Shown here one piece after another: positions 9,196 to 18,157 of a stretch of 64,000 nt of DNA. Under the pieces are notes generated by a model. It saw nothing but the letters and a program-made list of their open reading frames with translations. It did no database searches and was not told where the DNA came from. The stretch covers positions 124,001-188,000 of the forward strand of contig JWIT01000005.1 of the NCBI GenBank assembly GCA_000949895.1. Reading direction: 5' to 3'. Numbering within the stretch: the stretch's first letter is position 1; every line of letters starts with the position of its first letter. The stretch is from Agrobacterium arsenijevicii (lineage in GTDB: Bacteria > Pseudomonadota > Alphaproteobacteria > Rhizobiales > Rhizobiaceae). A program made the translations under genes and the position numbers.

Positions 9196-9856
9196 ACCCC
9201 GTTTAGCGATCCGCCGGCTTTTGCCGGTCTCGATTTCTGTTTTCCGGAGCGCCCTGTCTTCGCAGGATGTCCGCTCCTTGTCTGTGATCCCACAATGGCA
9301 CACCACTGTTTTCAGCCGCTTTAAGCCGATTGCTACAATTTTATCGGTTTTCATTTTTGTACAGCGGGCGCGTTTTTGAACCTGCGCCGATATCGCCGCC
9401 CCGAATTCCGGAGCAACGTCAGGGAGCGATAAAGGGGCCGCATCGCTGCGGGGGTATCAAATGGTGTGGCAGGGTTTTGCAGACAATGCGGCCCCGTCTT
9501 CAACACATAACCCGCCCGCCAAACCGGTTCCTGTTTGGAGGATGGGCATATGCCGGCTGCCTCAACCGTGACATCGGGAAAATCCCCGGTTTCGGCCGCC
9601 TGCCCCGCCCATCTTGCGCCGCGCGCACGCTCAATGACCGGGATGGAACAAGCATAAGCGGCTTTGCGAGGCCGGGGACACGCGGGGATGCCATTCCGGA
9701 AAAACGCCGCTTGCCCCGTGGTTTCGCCTCATCCCGGACACAGGAATTTTCAGCGGGTTAACAGGCGCCTGATCGGCGGCATTTGAATTAACCTTGTCTT
9801 AAAACCCGACGTTAATGGTTAGCAATTTAAGAATAGCGGAACGAAAGGGTTCCGTT
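9196..9856. other. 661-bp intergenic region
   Basis: Separates two divergent genes (the secreted protein and the transglycosylase). The frames crossing it have noncoding composition (R/P/C/H-rich). Apart from the hairpin at 9434-9495, nothing was recognised. Confidence 0.5.
9434..9495. repeat. Long-range hairpin in the intergenic region
   Basis: Perfect 10-base arms GGGGCCGCAT (9434-9443) and ATGCGGCCCC (9486-9495) enclose 42 bases containing GTGTGGCAGGG. It could be the base of a structured RNA or only chance pairing in GC-rich DNA. Confidence 0.4.
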
Positions 9857-10441
9857 ATGCGTGGCGTATTTGCCGTTGTTTCTCTGCTGATTGTTTTGGC
9901 CGGCTGCGCGACTGCACCGTCGCAGGTCACTAATGCCTGTGCGATTTTCGAGCAGCGGAACGGCCTCTTCAACAATTGGCGGCGCGACGCCAAGGCGGCC
10001 GAACGGGAGTTCGGCGTGCCCGTGCCTGTCATGATGGCGACGATCTACACCGAATCCGCCTTCCGCCCCTATGCCCGTCCGCCGCGCACCAAACTTTTCG
10101 GCTTCATTCCCTGGACGCGCCAGTCGACTGCTTACGGTTATGCCCAGGCGCTGGACGGCACATGGGAAGTCTACAAGCGCGAAACCGGACGCTGGTCGGC
10201 AAGCCGCACCGATTTCACCGACGCGATCCACTTCGTCGGCTGGTACCACGCCAAGAGCCGCCGCGAGAACGGCATTGCGCTGAACGACCCGTACAATCTC
10301 TATCTCGCTTATTATTCCGGCCATGGCGGTTACGCCAAGGGCAGCTGGCGCAACAATTCCGCCGTCCAGAAAGCCGCCCGCCGCTCCGCCAACATGGCGC
10401 TGCGCTACGAAGCCCAGTTGCAGCAATGCGGATATCGCTGA
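9857..10441 (+). CDS. Lipoprotein with lysozyme-like transglycosylase (SLT) fold
   Basis: A 194-aa protein with a lipoprotein signal: MRGVFAVVSLLIVLAGCATAP, lipobox LAGC with Cys 18. The mature part resembles soluble lytic transglycosylases: MMATIYTESAFRPYARPP supplies the catalytic Glu, and AYGYAQALDGTW and YLAYYSGHGGY match later motifs. It probably cleaves peptidoglycan at the periplasmic face. ATG 9857 is chosen over 9815 because it begins the signal peptide and has AAAGGG upstream. Confidence 0.85.
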   Translation: MRGVFAVVSLLIVLAGCATAPSQVTNACAIFEQRNGLFNNWRRDAKAAEREFGVPVPVMMATIYTESAFRPYARPPRTKLFGFIPWTRQSTAYGYAQALDGTWEVYKRETGRWSASRTDFTDAIHFVGWYHAKSRRENGIALNDPYNLYLAYYSGHGGYAKGSWRNNSAVQKAARRSANMALRYEAQLQQCGYR

Positions 10442-10500
10442 GGCGGGGTTGGAGTAGGCCTGGTCTGAGGCTGCTTTAGAAAATACCCAAACCTCTCCTC

Positions 10501-10531
10501 CGTCATCCTCGGGTCAAGCCCGAGGATGACG
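10501..10531. repeat. REP-like palindrome, single copy
   Basis: Perfect 13-bp arms CGTCATCCTCGGG and CCCGAGGATGACG around a TCAAG loop. It lies between convergent genes (the transglycosylase and the hydrolase), so it could also act in mRNA 3'-end stability. Confidence 0.92.
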
Positions 10532-10617
10532 GCGAGTTTGTACAGCTCTTTGTCGACACTCTGAGGCGGGGTCGCAACGGCCCACCTGACATAGAACGCC
10601 GACAATCGCGGCGCGTC

Positions 10618-11232
10618 TTATTGCCCGTAAGGCGTCAGAAACGCCCGAACCGCCTCGATCTCGTTCGAGCGGATTTCGTGCCCGCCCGGATGCCACACCG
10701 TTTCCACCGTACCACCCTGCGCTTCAAGGCTCTTTTCCAGCGCCTTTGTCAGCGGCACCGGGCAGATCGGATCGCGCTCTCCGGCCGTGATCAGCACGCG
10801 GCGCGAGGATTTGGCCGCAGCCGCCTGCGGCTCGAACGGGATCAGCGGATGCATCAGCACCGCGGCATCAAACAGATCGGGGTATTCAATCAGCACATTG
10901 GCGAGAATATTCGCGCCGTTGGAAAAGCCGAGACCGATAACCGGACCGGCCTGATAATGCTCCCGGTTGGCTTTCACGAAATCCGCCAGCTTGACCGTTG
11001 CGCGCTGAAGATCAACCATATCGTAGACGCCCTCGCCCGTGCGCCGGAAAAACCGTGCAGCACCATGTTCGGAGACATCGCCGACCGGCGAGATAATGGT
11101 TGCCTTTGGCAGCAAGCCCGAGCCGAAATCGAAGAACTGGTTTTCGTCACCGCCGGTGCCATGCAGCACGACGAAGATCGGTGCGCCCGCATTGCCGGGG
11201 CGAGACTTGTGGAAATATGTGTCCTTGTTCAT
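10618..11232 (-). CDS. Alpha/beta hydrolase (carboxylesterase/phospholipase-like)
   Basis: A 204-aa protein of the Abhydrolase_2 type. It has the oxyanion-hole motif VLHGTGGDENQFF (residues 19-31), nucleophile elbow GLGFSNGANI (Ser in GFSNG), acid in AGERDPICP and catalytic His in HPGGHEI. The substrate is unknown; homologues are annotated as carboxylesterases. ATG 11232 (MNKDTYFH) has GGAAG upstream. The longer frame to 11280 is an artefact that translates a REP palindrome. Confidence 0.85.
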   Translation of the reverse strand: MNKDTYFHKSRPGNAGAPIFVVLHGTGGDENQFFDFGSGLLPKATIISPVGDVSEHGAARFFRRTGEGVYDMVDLQRATVKLADFVKANREHYQAGPVIGLGFSNGANILANVLIEYPDLFDAAVLMHPLIPFEPQAAAAKSSRRVLITAGERDPICPVPLTKALEKSLEAQGGTVETVWHPGGHEIRSNEIEAVRAFLTPYGQ

Positions 11233-11253
11233 GAATTGCTTCCTTCTATTCCC

Positions 11254-11327
11254 CGTCATGGTCGGGCTAGACCCGACCATCCACGCCGATAGCCCATGGA
11301 CCCTCGGGTCAAGCCCGAGGGTGACGG
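11254..11327. repeat. REP-like pair, divergent variant
   Basis: The first unit has ATGGTCGGG/CCCGACCAT arms (11258-11280) and the second CCCTCGGG/CCCGAGGG arms (11300-11321). The changes from the usual CATCCTCGGG arm are matched in the partner arm, so base pairing is preserved. It lies in the 130 bp between the hydrolase start and the dioxygenase stop. Confidence 0.85.
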
Positions 11328-11361
11328 CCGCCGAATTTCACCTAAAATCGATCGCAGCCGT

Positions 11362-12306
11362 TCAAGCCGTCTTCTCGTCACCGAGCGGCTCCAGCTGCTT
11401 TTCCAGCTGGGCACGCAGATGTGCGTGCTGGCTCGGCAGTTTCAGCGCCTCACCGAGATGGGCCGTATCCTCGTCGCGGTCGAAACCGGGCTCGTTGGTG
11501 GCCACTTCGAACAGAACGCCGCCGGGGGTGCGGAAATAGATCGCCCAGAAATAATCGCGGTCGATAACAGGGGTTACCTGATAACCGGTATCCATTAGCG
11601 CCTTGCGGACTTCGAGCTGCTTTTCGCGGTTTTCGACCGCAAAGGCGATGTGGTGCACCGAACCCGCACCAAGGCGCGCGCCGGAGATATTAGGCATGGT
11701 CTCGATATCGATGACATCAGCCCCGTTGCCGCCGGGAATGCCGAGGCGCAGCACGCCATCCTGACGATCCACTTCCTCATAACCCATGAACTTCAAAAGT
11801 TCGGCGGTTGCCCCTTCGTCGCGAAGACGCAGCGAAGCGCCCTGAAAGCCGTGGATCGCCTGATCCGCACCGACGCCGTTGCCGGTCCACTGCGCACGGG
11901 CGTCGTCCTTGACCTCGACCAGCGCGAAACCATCGCCATCGGGACCTGCAAAATGCAGGCGCTTGTTGCCGAAAGCCTCGTCGGCCTTCAGGCCCTCGAC
12001 ACCAGCCTTGGAAAGACGGTCCTGCCAGTAACCGAGCGAGCCACCCGGAACGGAAAACAGCGTCGTTCCCACCTCGCCGGTGCCGGGACGGCCACGGGCG
12101 ATATGCGGGAACGGGAAATAGGTCATGACGGAGCCGGGCGTGCCGGCCTCATCGCCATAATAAAGATGGTAGACATCCGGCGCGTCGAAATTGACGGTCT
12201 TCTTTACGCGACGCAGGCCGAGCGTATCGGTGAAAAAGCCGTTGTTCTGGCGCGCACTGGCGGCCATGGACGTGACGTGGTGCAGGCCCTTGATCTGGTT
12301 CAACAT
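11362..12306 (-). CDS. VOC-family ring-cleaving dioxygenase (MhqO-like)
   Basis: A 314-aa protein with two glyoxalase/VOC modules: the first from MLNQIKGLHHVTSMAASARQ, the second from about residue 150, with SVHHIAFAVENR about 215. Metal-ligand candidates are the His in GLHHVT and HHIAFAV and the Glu in GVLFEVAT. Homologues such as MhqO act on hydroquinone- or catechol-like compounds, but this substrate is unproven. ATG 12306 begins the domain; the 43 residues upstream in frame are not homologous to the family. Confidence 0.85.
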   Translation of the reverse strand: MLNQIKGLHHVTSMAASARQNNGFFTDTLGLRRVKKTVNFDAPDVYHLYYGDEAGTPGSVMTYFPFPHIARGRPGTGEVGTTLFSVPGGSLGYWQDRLSKAGVEGLKADEAFGNKRLHFAGPDGDGFALVEVKDDARAQWTGNGVGADQAIHGFQGASLRLRDEGATAELLKFMGYEEVDRQDGVLRLGIPGGNGADVIDIETMPNISGARLGAGSVHHIAFAVENREKQLEVRKALMDTGYQVTPVIDRDYFWAIYFRTPGGVLFEVATNEPGFDRDEDTAHLGEALKLPSQHAHLRAQLEKQLEPLGDEKTA

Positions 12307-12482
12307 GATAAACCCCTTTTCGCCTTTGGCGGCCCATCGATTGGGCCAGCCGTGTTCATGGCGTGAAGATGGGGTAAGAGGCCGAAAAGGCATAGACCAG
12401 ACAAGCGGAACGGATTGTTCCCGAATGGTGAACAATCAAATCGACTGTTCAACCAGCGCAGAAACAAGCCCCAAGACGGGTC

Positions 12483-13559
12483 TCAATGGTCGTCGGCGAC
12501 GCCCATGGTCCAGTAACCGACGGCGCGCAGCGATGGCTTCGGGAAAGCGATCTCGTCGGTCAGGAAAGATTTCGCCGCCCTCGCCTCGGACTTTTCACAG
12601 GCGACAAAGACATGCAGGCCTTCATGGTTGCCGCTCCAGGCATGATCCCGCAGCGCCCGTTCAATAAGACCAGCGGTGCCGGCGGGCTTGCCGCGACGAT
12701 AAAGCCATGTCCATTCGACATTGGCGGCGCAGACAATCTCCTGCCGCTCCGCCTCGTTGTCGATCTCGGCATAGACGTTGAGCTTTTTCCCGGCCGGCAT
12801 TTCCGCCGCCATGCGCAGCATCACCGGCAGCGCCGTTTCGTCGCCAGCAAAGACATATCGCTCCGCTTCCGGGCAAACGCCACTCGGGCCGATGATGCCG
12901 AGAACGTCGCCCGGTTTTGCCGTGGCGCCGAAACTCGCACCCGGCATGTCATCGCCCTCATGCATGACGAAATCGATATCCACCTCGCCACGGCCGACAT
13001 CGCCGGAACGGATGGTATAAACGCGCCGCGTCAGAAGATCGTCACCCGCCGGCCAGACGATCGCACCGGTCGGGGCAAGATACGGCCAGACCGGCGCACG
13101 GGCTTGATCCGGCACCAGCAGCAGGCGGACGTGCATACCGCCGGTGACGAGCCTTTCGATGCCGCTTTCGACGGAAACCACCAGACGGCGCATATGCGGC
13201 GTCAGATTATAGGCGCGGGCAACCTTGCCAACGAAGAGATTGGGCAGCTCTCGCTGATAGGCGCCATGGCCGTTCCAGCGAAAATCCAGCCCCGTCTCGC
13301 CGGAAAACTCGACGATATGTTCGGCCACCATGGCCTTCACCGACATCAATATATGTTCGGAAACGCAGCTTACCCGGGCTGCGAAACGACCGCCTTCGGC
13401 GCTGAAGCTGCCATGGCCGTATTCCGCCTTGAACCGCACCGTCGGCCCCTCGCGCTCCATCTCCATATGCTCGGAAAAATGATCCTCAAAGGCATCGACA
13501 ATCGACAGAGGATCGGGCAGCGAGACGGAGGTTTCTGCAGACAGGAGAGACACGGGCAT
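12483..13559 (-). CDS. Siderophore-interacting protein (FAD-dependent ferric reductase) with N-terminal DUF2218
   Basis: A 358-aa cytoplasmic protein. About residues 1-100 resemble DUF2218 (HFSEHMEMEREG, FSAEGGRFAARVSCVSEHIL). The rest is a ViuB/YqjH-type siderophore-interacting protein: FAD-binding segment around DDLLTRRVYTIRSGD, then NAD(P)H-binding segment from YVFAGDETALPVMLRMAAEMP to VFVACEKSEARAAKSFL. These enzymes reduce Fe(III)-siderophores to release iron in the cytoplasm. The fused DUF2218 usually occurs as a small separate protein. It fits the nearby haem and siderophore uptake genes. Confidence 0.85.
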   Translation of the reverse strand: MPVSLLSAETSVSLPDPLSIVDAFEDHFSEHMEMEREGPTVRFKAEYGHGSFSAEGGRFAARVSCVSEHILMSVKAMVAEHIVEFSGETGLDFRWNGHGAYQRELPNLFVGKVARAYNLTPHMRRLVVSVESGIERLVTGGMHVRLLLVPDQARAPVWPYLAPTGAIVWPAGDDLLTRRVYTIRSGDVGRGEVDIDFVMHEGDDMPGASFGATAKPGDVLGIIGPSGVCPEAERYVFAGDETALPVMLRMAAEMPAGKKLNVYAEIDNEAERQEIVCAANVEWTWLYRRGKPAGTAGLIERALRDHAWSGNHEGLHVFVACEKSEARAAKSFLTDEIAFPKPSLRAVGYWTMGVADDH

Positions 13560-13630
13560 AAATCCTTCACTTTACAGTCCGGTTATCTTTAATCCCGGCG
13601 ACCACAAAGCGTAAAGATATTTATGAGTAT

Positions 13631-14344
13631 TTAGAGAAGGTTTTTATCGCCATCCGCCATTTCCGGCAATTGCCAGTCGATCGGCTGGCGGCCATGCGAG
13701 GCGAGAAAGGCGTTTGCCTTGGAAAAATGGCCATTGCCGAAAAAGCCGTTATGGGCCGAAAGCGGCGAAGGGTGCGGCGAGCGCAGCACCAGATGTTTTT
13801 TCTGGTCCACGAAGGCTGCCTTCTTCTGGGCATACGAACCCCAGAGCAGGAACACCACATGCTCGCCTTCGTCATTGACGGCGCGGATGACGGCATCGGT
13901 GAATTTTTCCCAGCCCTGCCCCTGATGCGACGCGGCGCGCGATTCTTCCACCGTCAGCACGCTGTTGAGCAAAAGCACGCCCTGTTTCGCCCAGCTTTCC
14001 AGAAAGCCGTGCTTGACGGGGCGAATGCCGATATCGCTCTGCAATTCCTTGTAGATATTCACGAGCGAGGGCGGAATGCGCACGCCGGGCCGAACTGAAA
14101 AGCACAGCCCATGCGCCTGGCCAATTCCGTGATAGGGGTCCTGCCCCAGAATGACGACCTTGACCTTGTCGAGCGGGGTGAGATCCAGCGCCCGGAAATA
14201 TTCGGCGCCCTTGGGAAAGATGTGCTTGCCGGCAGTTTTTTCGGCAAGCAGGAAATCTTTCAGCTTCAGCATGTAGGGGCTGGCGAATTCGCCGGAAAGA
14301 ACGCGTTTCCAGCTGTCTTCAAGTTTCACGCCTGCCTCTGCCAT
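13631..14344 (-). CDS. ung: Uracil-DNA glycosylase, family 1
   Basis: Excises uracil from DNA, starting base-excision repair. The 237-aa protein has the water-activating motif GQDPYHG (67-73, catalytic Asp 69) and the DNA-intercalation motif [13 protein letters not shown] (from His 191). ATG 14344 has AAGAGG upstream. The extra 47 residues of the longer frame overlap the glyoxalase gene and are rejected. It lies 13 bp downstream of the glyoxalase gene on the same strand, probably one transcript. Confidence 0.96.
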   Translation of the reverse strand: MAEAGVKLEDSWKRVLSGEFASPYMLKLKDFLLAEKTAGKHIFPKGAEYFRALDLTPLDKVKVVILGQDPYHGIGQAHGLCFSVRPGVRIPPSLVNIYKELQSDIGIRPVKHGFLESWAKQGVLLLNSVLTVEESRAASHQGQGWEKFTDAVIRAVNDEGEHVVFLLWGSYAQKKAAFVDQKKHLVLRSPHPSPLSAHNGFFGNGHFSKANAFLASHGRQPIDWQLPEMADGDKNLL

Positions 14345-14357
14345 GATGTGCCTCTTC

Positions 14358-14753
14358 TTACTTGAACCGGTTGCCGCGCTGCAGCACTTCGATCTTGTAA
14401 CCATCGGGATCGCAGATAAAGAAATATTTCGCGAAAGGCTGGCCCTTATAGTCGGCTTCGATGATCTTGCCCGGAGACATGCCAAGGTCGATCAGGCGCT
14501 GATGTTCGCCATCCACATCGGCAACGCTGACCGCGAGATGACCGTAACCGTCACCCAGTGCATAGGGCACTTCGCGACCGCGGTTGACGGTCAGTTCCAG
14601 CTCGAAATCGCCTTCGGCATTGCTGAGATAGATCAGCGTGAAATTTTCGAACTCGGCGCGCTCGGCAATCTCAAGCCCGAAAACCTGCGTGTAAAATTCA
14701 ACCGAACGCTTTTCTTCCAGCACCCGGACCATCGAGTGGATCAGCTTGGCCAT
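14358..14753 (-). CDS. Lactoylglutathione lyase-like VOC protein (glyoxalase I)
   Basis: A 131-aa single-module glyoxalase. Probable metal ligands are His 6 (KLIHSMVRV), Glu in FELELTVN, His in GHLAVSV and Glu in YKIEVLQRG, the order expected for GloA. The likely role is detoxifying the methylglyoxal-glutathione hemithioacetal. It is co-directional with ung, 13 bp apart. Confidence 0.88.
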   Translation of the reverse strand: MAKLIHSMVRVLEEKRSVEFYTQVFGLEIAERAEFENFTLIYLSNAEGDFELELTVNRGREVPYALGDGYGHLAVSVADVDGEHQRLIDLGMSPGKIIEADYKGQPFAKYFFICDPDGYKIEVLQRGNRFK

Positions 14754-14975
14754 GGTGTTTCCTTCTTCTTCTTAATCTTGTGGTCGCCCGGTTATGTTCC
14801 GGACATCGCGGCCCAAGGGGATAAAGACAGAGGGCCGCGCTTTCAACCCTAAAGACGCTTTGCGACACAGCCCAACGGCCCGATCACGGCAAATGTGATG
14901 GCGCAAAGGCCGGCGGATTGCCCGCACATGCGGGATTTCCACTGAAAATGGCTGAGAGTTTTCGCCTCATCGCCC

Positions 14976-15000
14976 TATCATGAGTAGAGAACTCATGATA
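14976..15000. promoter_or_regulatory. Inverted repeat with RirA-type TGA-N9-TCA spacing
   Basis: TATCATGAGT (14976-14985) and ACTCATGATA (14991-15000) are perfect 10-bp arms around AGAGA. The centre fits TGA-N9-TCA, the consensus reported for the RirA iron-responsive operator of rhizobia. It overlaps the possible start codons of the DUF454 gene, next to the haem uptake operon. Binding is inferred only. Confidence 0.45.
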
Positions 15001-15369
15001 CCGGCTTACGCCATGCGCCTTGTTTACCTCTGTCTTGGCTGGCTTATGGTCGCGACCGGCATTGTCGGCGCGTTTCTTCCCGTTTTGCCCACAACACCCT
15101 TTCTGCTTCTGGCGCTCTGGTGCTTTTCCCGCTCCTCGCCAAAGCTCGAGGCATGGCTTCTGACCCACCCCAGATTCGGCCCTTCGCTTCGTCGGTGGCG
15201 TGAACGCGGCGCAATTGCCCGCAAAGCGAAAATCGCAGCTGTGTCGGCCATGTGTGTGAGTTACGCCGCCTTCTGGTTCTTCAGCGACCCGCCGGCTTTG
15301 CGCGCAGCCATCGTCGCCACCGTCATGCTCGGCTCGGCACTCTTCATCGTCACCCGGCCGGAAAGCTAA
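14980..15369 (+). CDS. YbaN-family (DUF454) inner-membrane protein
   Basis: A 129-aa protein with the DUF454 signature: YLCLGWLMVATGIVGAFLPVLPTTPFLLLALWCFSRSS across about residues 16-54, then a second hydrophobic region at 85-125. It has three to four membrane segments and unknown function. In many proteobacteria DUF454 genes sit beside haem or iron uptake genes, as here (convergent with hmuV, 12 bp apart). Starts at 14980, 14995 and 15013 are all possible. The palindrome covers the first two, and none has a good ribosome site. Confidence 0.8.
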   Translation: MSRELMIPAYAMRLVYLCLGWLMVATGIVGAFLPVLPTTPFLLLALWCFSRSSPKLEAWLLTHPRFGPSLRRWRERGAIARKAKIAAVSAMCVSYAAFWFFSDPPALRAAIVATVMLGSALFIVTRPES

Positions 15370-15381
15370 AACGAAATCCCT

Positions 15382-16164
15382 TCAGCGGTGCCTCGACTGC
15401 GGCAGCACATAAGGAATATGCCGCGCCGGCAGTCGTCCGACGATGCCGCCGATGCCATAGACCTTCGCGATCGTCTCGTCGCTGATCGTCTCCAGCGAAG
15501 GACCACTCGCCGTCACCCGGCCGCCATGCATGACGATAAGCTGATCGGCAAATTCCGCCGCAAGGTTGAGATCGTGCAGGATGGCAAGCACGAGACCACC
15601 GCCCGCTGCAAAATCGCGCGCCGTTTCCAGGACCGCGATCTGGTGGCCGATATCGAGACTGGCCGTCGGCTCATCGAGAAACAGCGCCCGCACCTCGCCG
15701 TTTTCCACGGGATGCGGCACCTGCGCCAGAGCACGGGCAAACTGCACCCGCTGCTGCTCACCGCCCGACAGCATGTTGTAGGAACGCTGCTCGAACCCGC
15801 GAAGCCCGGCTCTGGTAAGTGCTCGCCGAGCCTGTTCTTCCGGTGTGCGCGACCCCTGCGCCACCGCTCCCATGCGCACGATTTCGAGTGCGGTGAAGGG
15901 AAAGGCAAGCTGGGTATTCTGCGGCAGCACCGCCCTGATGCGCGCAAGCTGAACCGGCGTGAACAGCGGCAGGGCGATATCATTATAAGTCACCGAACCG
16001 CCCTCGGGGCGCATTTCCCCCGACAGGACCTTCATCAGCGTGGATTTGCCGGCGCCGTTCGGACCGATGACGACATTGACCTTGCCGGGCTGCAGATCGA
16101 CGCTGACCGCATCGAGCAGGCGTCGGCCAGAGCGGATAAGGGTGAGGTTTTCGGCCCGGATCAT
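15382..16164 (-). CDS. hmuV: Haem ABC transporter ATP-binding protein
   Basis: A 260-aa ATPase that powers haem import with HmuU and HmuT. Walker A is GPNGAGKST (about 35-43), signature LSGGEQQRVQFARAL (about 135-150), Walker B LFLDEPTASLD, and a switch His in ILHDLNLA. The insertion QVPHPVENGEVRALF before Walker B is typical of HmuV proteins. It overlaps hmuU by 4 bp. Confidence 0.95.
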   Translation of the reverse strand: MIRAENLTLIRSGRRLLDAVSVDLQPGKVNVVIGPNGAGKSTLMKVLSGEMRPEGGSVTYNDIALPLFTPVQLARIRAVLPQNTQLAFPFTALEIVRMGAVAQGSRTPEEQARRALTRAGLRGFEQRSYNMLSGGEQQRVQFARALAQVPHPVENGEVRALFLDEPTASLDIGHQIAVLETARDFAAGGGLVLAILHDLNLAAEFADQLIVMHGGRVTASGPSLETISDETIAKVYGIGGIVGRLPARHIPYVLPQSRHR

Positions 16165-17249
16165 GGCATGTTCCGCAGGGAAAATCCGCCACGGCCAAGC
16201 AGCAGGAACAGGAAGACCGGTGCACCGATCAGCGCCGTGACCACGCCGATGGGCAATTCCGCCGGTGCCGCCACCGTGCGGGCGAAACTGTCGGCAAACA
16301 ACAGCAACGCTGCACCGCCAAGTGCCGAGGCCGGCAGCAGGAACCGGTGCGACGGGCCGATGGCAAGCCGCAACAGATGCGGCACGACGATGCCGACAAA
16401 ACCGATCGAGCCGGCAGCCGCCACGCTTGCCCCGCAGGCAGCGGCAACGGCCAGAATGACGATCCGTTTCAACCGCTGCACCGGAATGCCCATGTGGAAC
16501 GCGGCAGCGTCGCCAAGAATCAACGCATCCAGGCCCCTTGCGACAAAGGGAATGATGGCGAGCACAACGATAATGAAGGGCAAGGTGGCAAGCACCTTGG
16601 CGGGGGTCGCCCCGCCAAGCGAGCCGAGCGACCAGAAGGTGATGTCGCGAAGCGCCCGGTCGTCGGCGACGAAGATCATCAGCCCGGTCAGCGCGCCGCT
16701 GATTGCTGCAACCGCAATGCCAGCCAGAATGAGGGTGGTGGTGGAGGTTGCGCCATCCCGCGTGGCGATGGCATAAAGTACCCAGGTGTTCAAAAGCCCA
16801 CCGAAAAACGCCATCAGCGGCAGGAAATGCGGGCCGAAAAACAGGGCGAATGTCGCAAGCGCGCCTTCCCCAAGAGAAATGGCGGCAACCGCAAAAAGCG
16901 CCGCACCCGAGGTAACGCCGACAATGCCGGGATCGGCCAGCGGATTGCGGAACAGGCCCTGCATCATGGCGCCAGAAACGCCTAACCCTGCACCGATCAA
17001 GATGCCGAGCGCCGTGCGCGGCAGACGTACCGCTTCAAGAATGACCTTGTCGCGCGTTGCAAGCTGGTCCGCGCCACCGGTGAGATAGGCCCAGAGTTCT
17101 GACATGCCGACGCCCGTGGGGCCGCTGACAAGCGACACGGCGCAGGCAAACAGCAGGATGCCGACGAGCACGGCTAGGGTGATGACCCCTTGCCGGGATC
17201 TGTCGCCGGGGGCGGTGCCCTCAGTGGAACTCAAGGCGGCAAGGCTCAC
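16161..17249 (-). CDS. hmuU: Haem ABC transporter permease
   Basis: A 362-aa FecCD/BtuC-family permease with about ten membrane segments. The family motifs LPRTALGILIGAGLGVSGAMMQG (partly, around residues 75-97) and GFVGIVVPHLLRL (about 295) are present; the latter is the ATPase-coupling region. It overlaps hmuT and hmuV by 4 bp each, a translationally coupled operon. Confidence 0.95.
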   Translation of the reverse strand: MSLAALSSTEGTAPGDRSRQGVITLAVLVGILLFACAVSLVSGPTGVGMSELWAYLTGGADQLATRDKVILEAVRLPRTALGILIGAGLGVSGAMMQGLFRNPLADPGIVGVTSGAALFAVAAISLGEGALATFALFFGPHFLPLMAFFGGLLNTWVLYAIATRDGATSTTTLILAGIAVAAISGALTGLMIFVADDRALRDITFWSLGSLGGATPAKVLATLPFIIVVLAIIPFVARGLDALILGDAAAFHMGIPVQRLKRIVILAVAAACGASVAAAGSIGFVGIVVPHLLRLAIGPSHRFLLPASALGGAALLLFADSFARTVAAPAELPIGVVTALIGAPVFLFLLLGRGGFSLRNMP

Positions 17250-18139
17250 GGCTTCACCACCTCAGGGTAAAGCTTGGCCGCCAGCTCGCGGCCGGCAGCC
17301 GGCGTGCGCGGGCCGAAACCGATGAGATAAAGCCCGTCCATGCTGACGAGCGCCTTTTTGGCTGCAGCCGGAGTGGACTGGAAGGCGGGAAGCGCGAAAA
17401 TCTCGTCTGCCTTGCCGGCATGGTCGCCGCGCGCCATGGTCAGCACCACATCGGGTGCCGCCGCGATGACAGCCTCATCCGTCAACGGCTTGTAACCGCT
17501 GATCTCCTGCGCGGCATTGATGCCGCCGGCCATTTCGATAATCGCCGCCGCTTCGGTGTCCTTGCCTGCCGCCATGATGCGGCCACCGGCGCTGGAGAGC
17601 ACGAAGAGCACACGCTTCCTGCTCTTTTCCGGGACAGTAGCGACATCCTTGGCGAGCGCATCGAGCCCGGCCTTGGTTTCCGCAGCCAGCGCCTTCGCCT
17701 TGTCGGAAAGACCGACCGCCGCGCCGATATCCTCGATCTTCTTCGGGATAGCGTCGCCGCTCGGCGGCGTGTCGACCGTGACGAAGGGCACAGCACTGGC
17801 TTTCAGAATGGCGATGACATCCGCCGGGCCTGATCCATCCTCGGACAGAATGAGATCCGGCTGCTGCGACAGGATGCCTTCCGACGAGAGCGCCCGCATA
17901 TAGCCGATATCGGGTTTGGAAAGCGCATCGGCCGGATAGGTGCTGGTGCTGTCACGCGCAACGATGCGACCCTCGGCACCCAGCGCATAGAGGATTTCCG
18001 TTACCGTTCCGCCCACGGCGACGATGCGTTTCGCTTCCGGATTGCCCTTATCCGAGGCGCTCGCACCGGGCGCGGCAAGGGCGATTGCGGCGGGCACGAG
18101 GGCGGCGAAAACGAGCGGGCGAAGGCGAAAATTCAACAT
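17246..18139 (-). CDS. hmuT: Haem ABC transporter periplasmic binding protein
   Basis: A 297-aa class III binding protein. The signal peptide begins MLNFRLRPLVFAAL and cleaves after ASAS about residue 28. The body begins KRIVAVGGTVTEILYALG and includes GILSQQPDLILSEDGSGP and ISGYKPLTDEAVIAAAPDVVL, as in HmuT/BtuF proteins. ATG 18139 is preferred to 18157 because AGGAT lies 7-8 bases upstream. It is first gene of hmuTUV. No haem receptor (hmuR) or hmuS lies in this window. Confidence 0.94.
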   Translation of the reverse strand: MLNFRLRPLVFAALVPAAIALAAPGASASDKGNPEAKRIVAVGGTVTEILYALGAEGRIVARDSTSTYPADALSKPDIGYMRALSSEGILSQQPDLILSEDGSGPADVIAILKASAVPFVTVDTPPSGDAIPKKIEDIGAAVGLSDKAKALAAETKAGLDALAKDVATVPEKSRKRVLFVLSSAGGRIMAAGKDTEAAAIIEMAGGINAAQEISGYKPLTDEAVIAAAPDVVLTMARGDHAGKADEIFALPAFQSTPAAAKKALVSMDGLYLIGFGPRTPAAGRELAAKLYPEVVKP

Positions 18140-18157
18140 GGCGCTATCCTGAAACAC

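Noticed and set aside
9330..9761. 143-codon plus-strand frame in the intergenic region
   Set aside because: Composition is rich in R, P, C, H and W, there is no ribosome site, and it has no similarity to a family I know.
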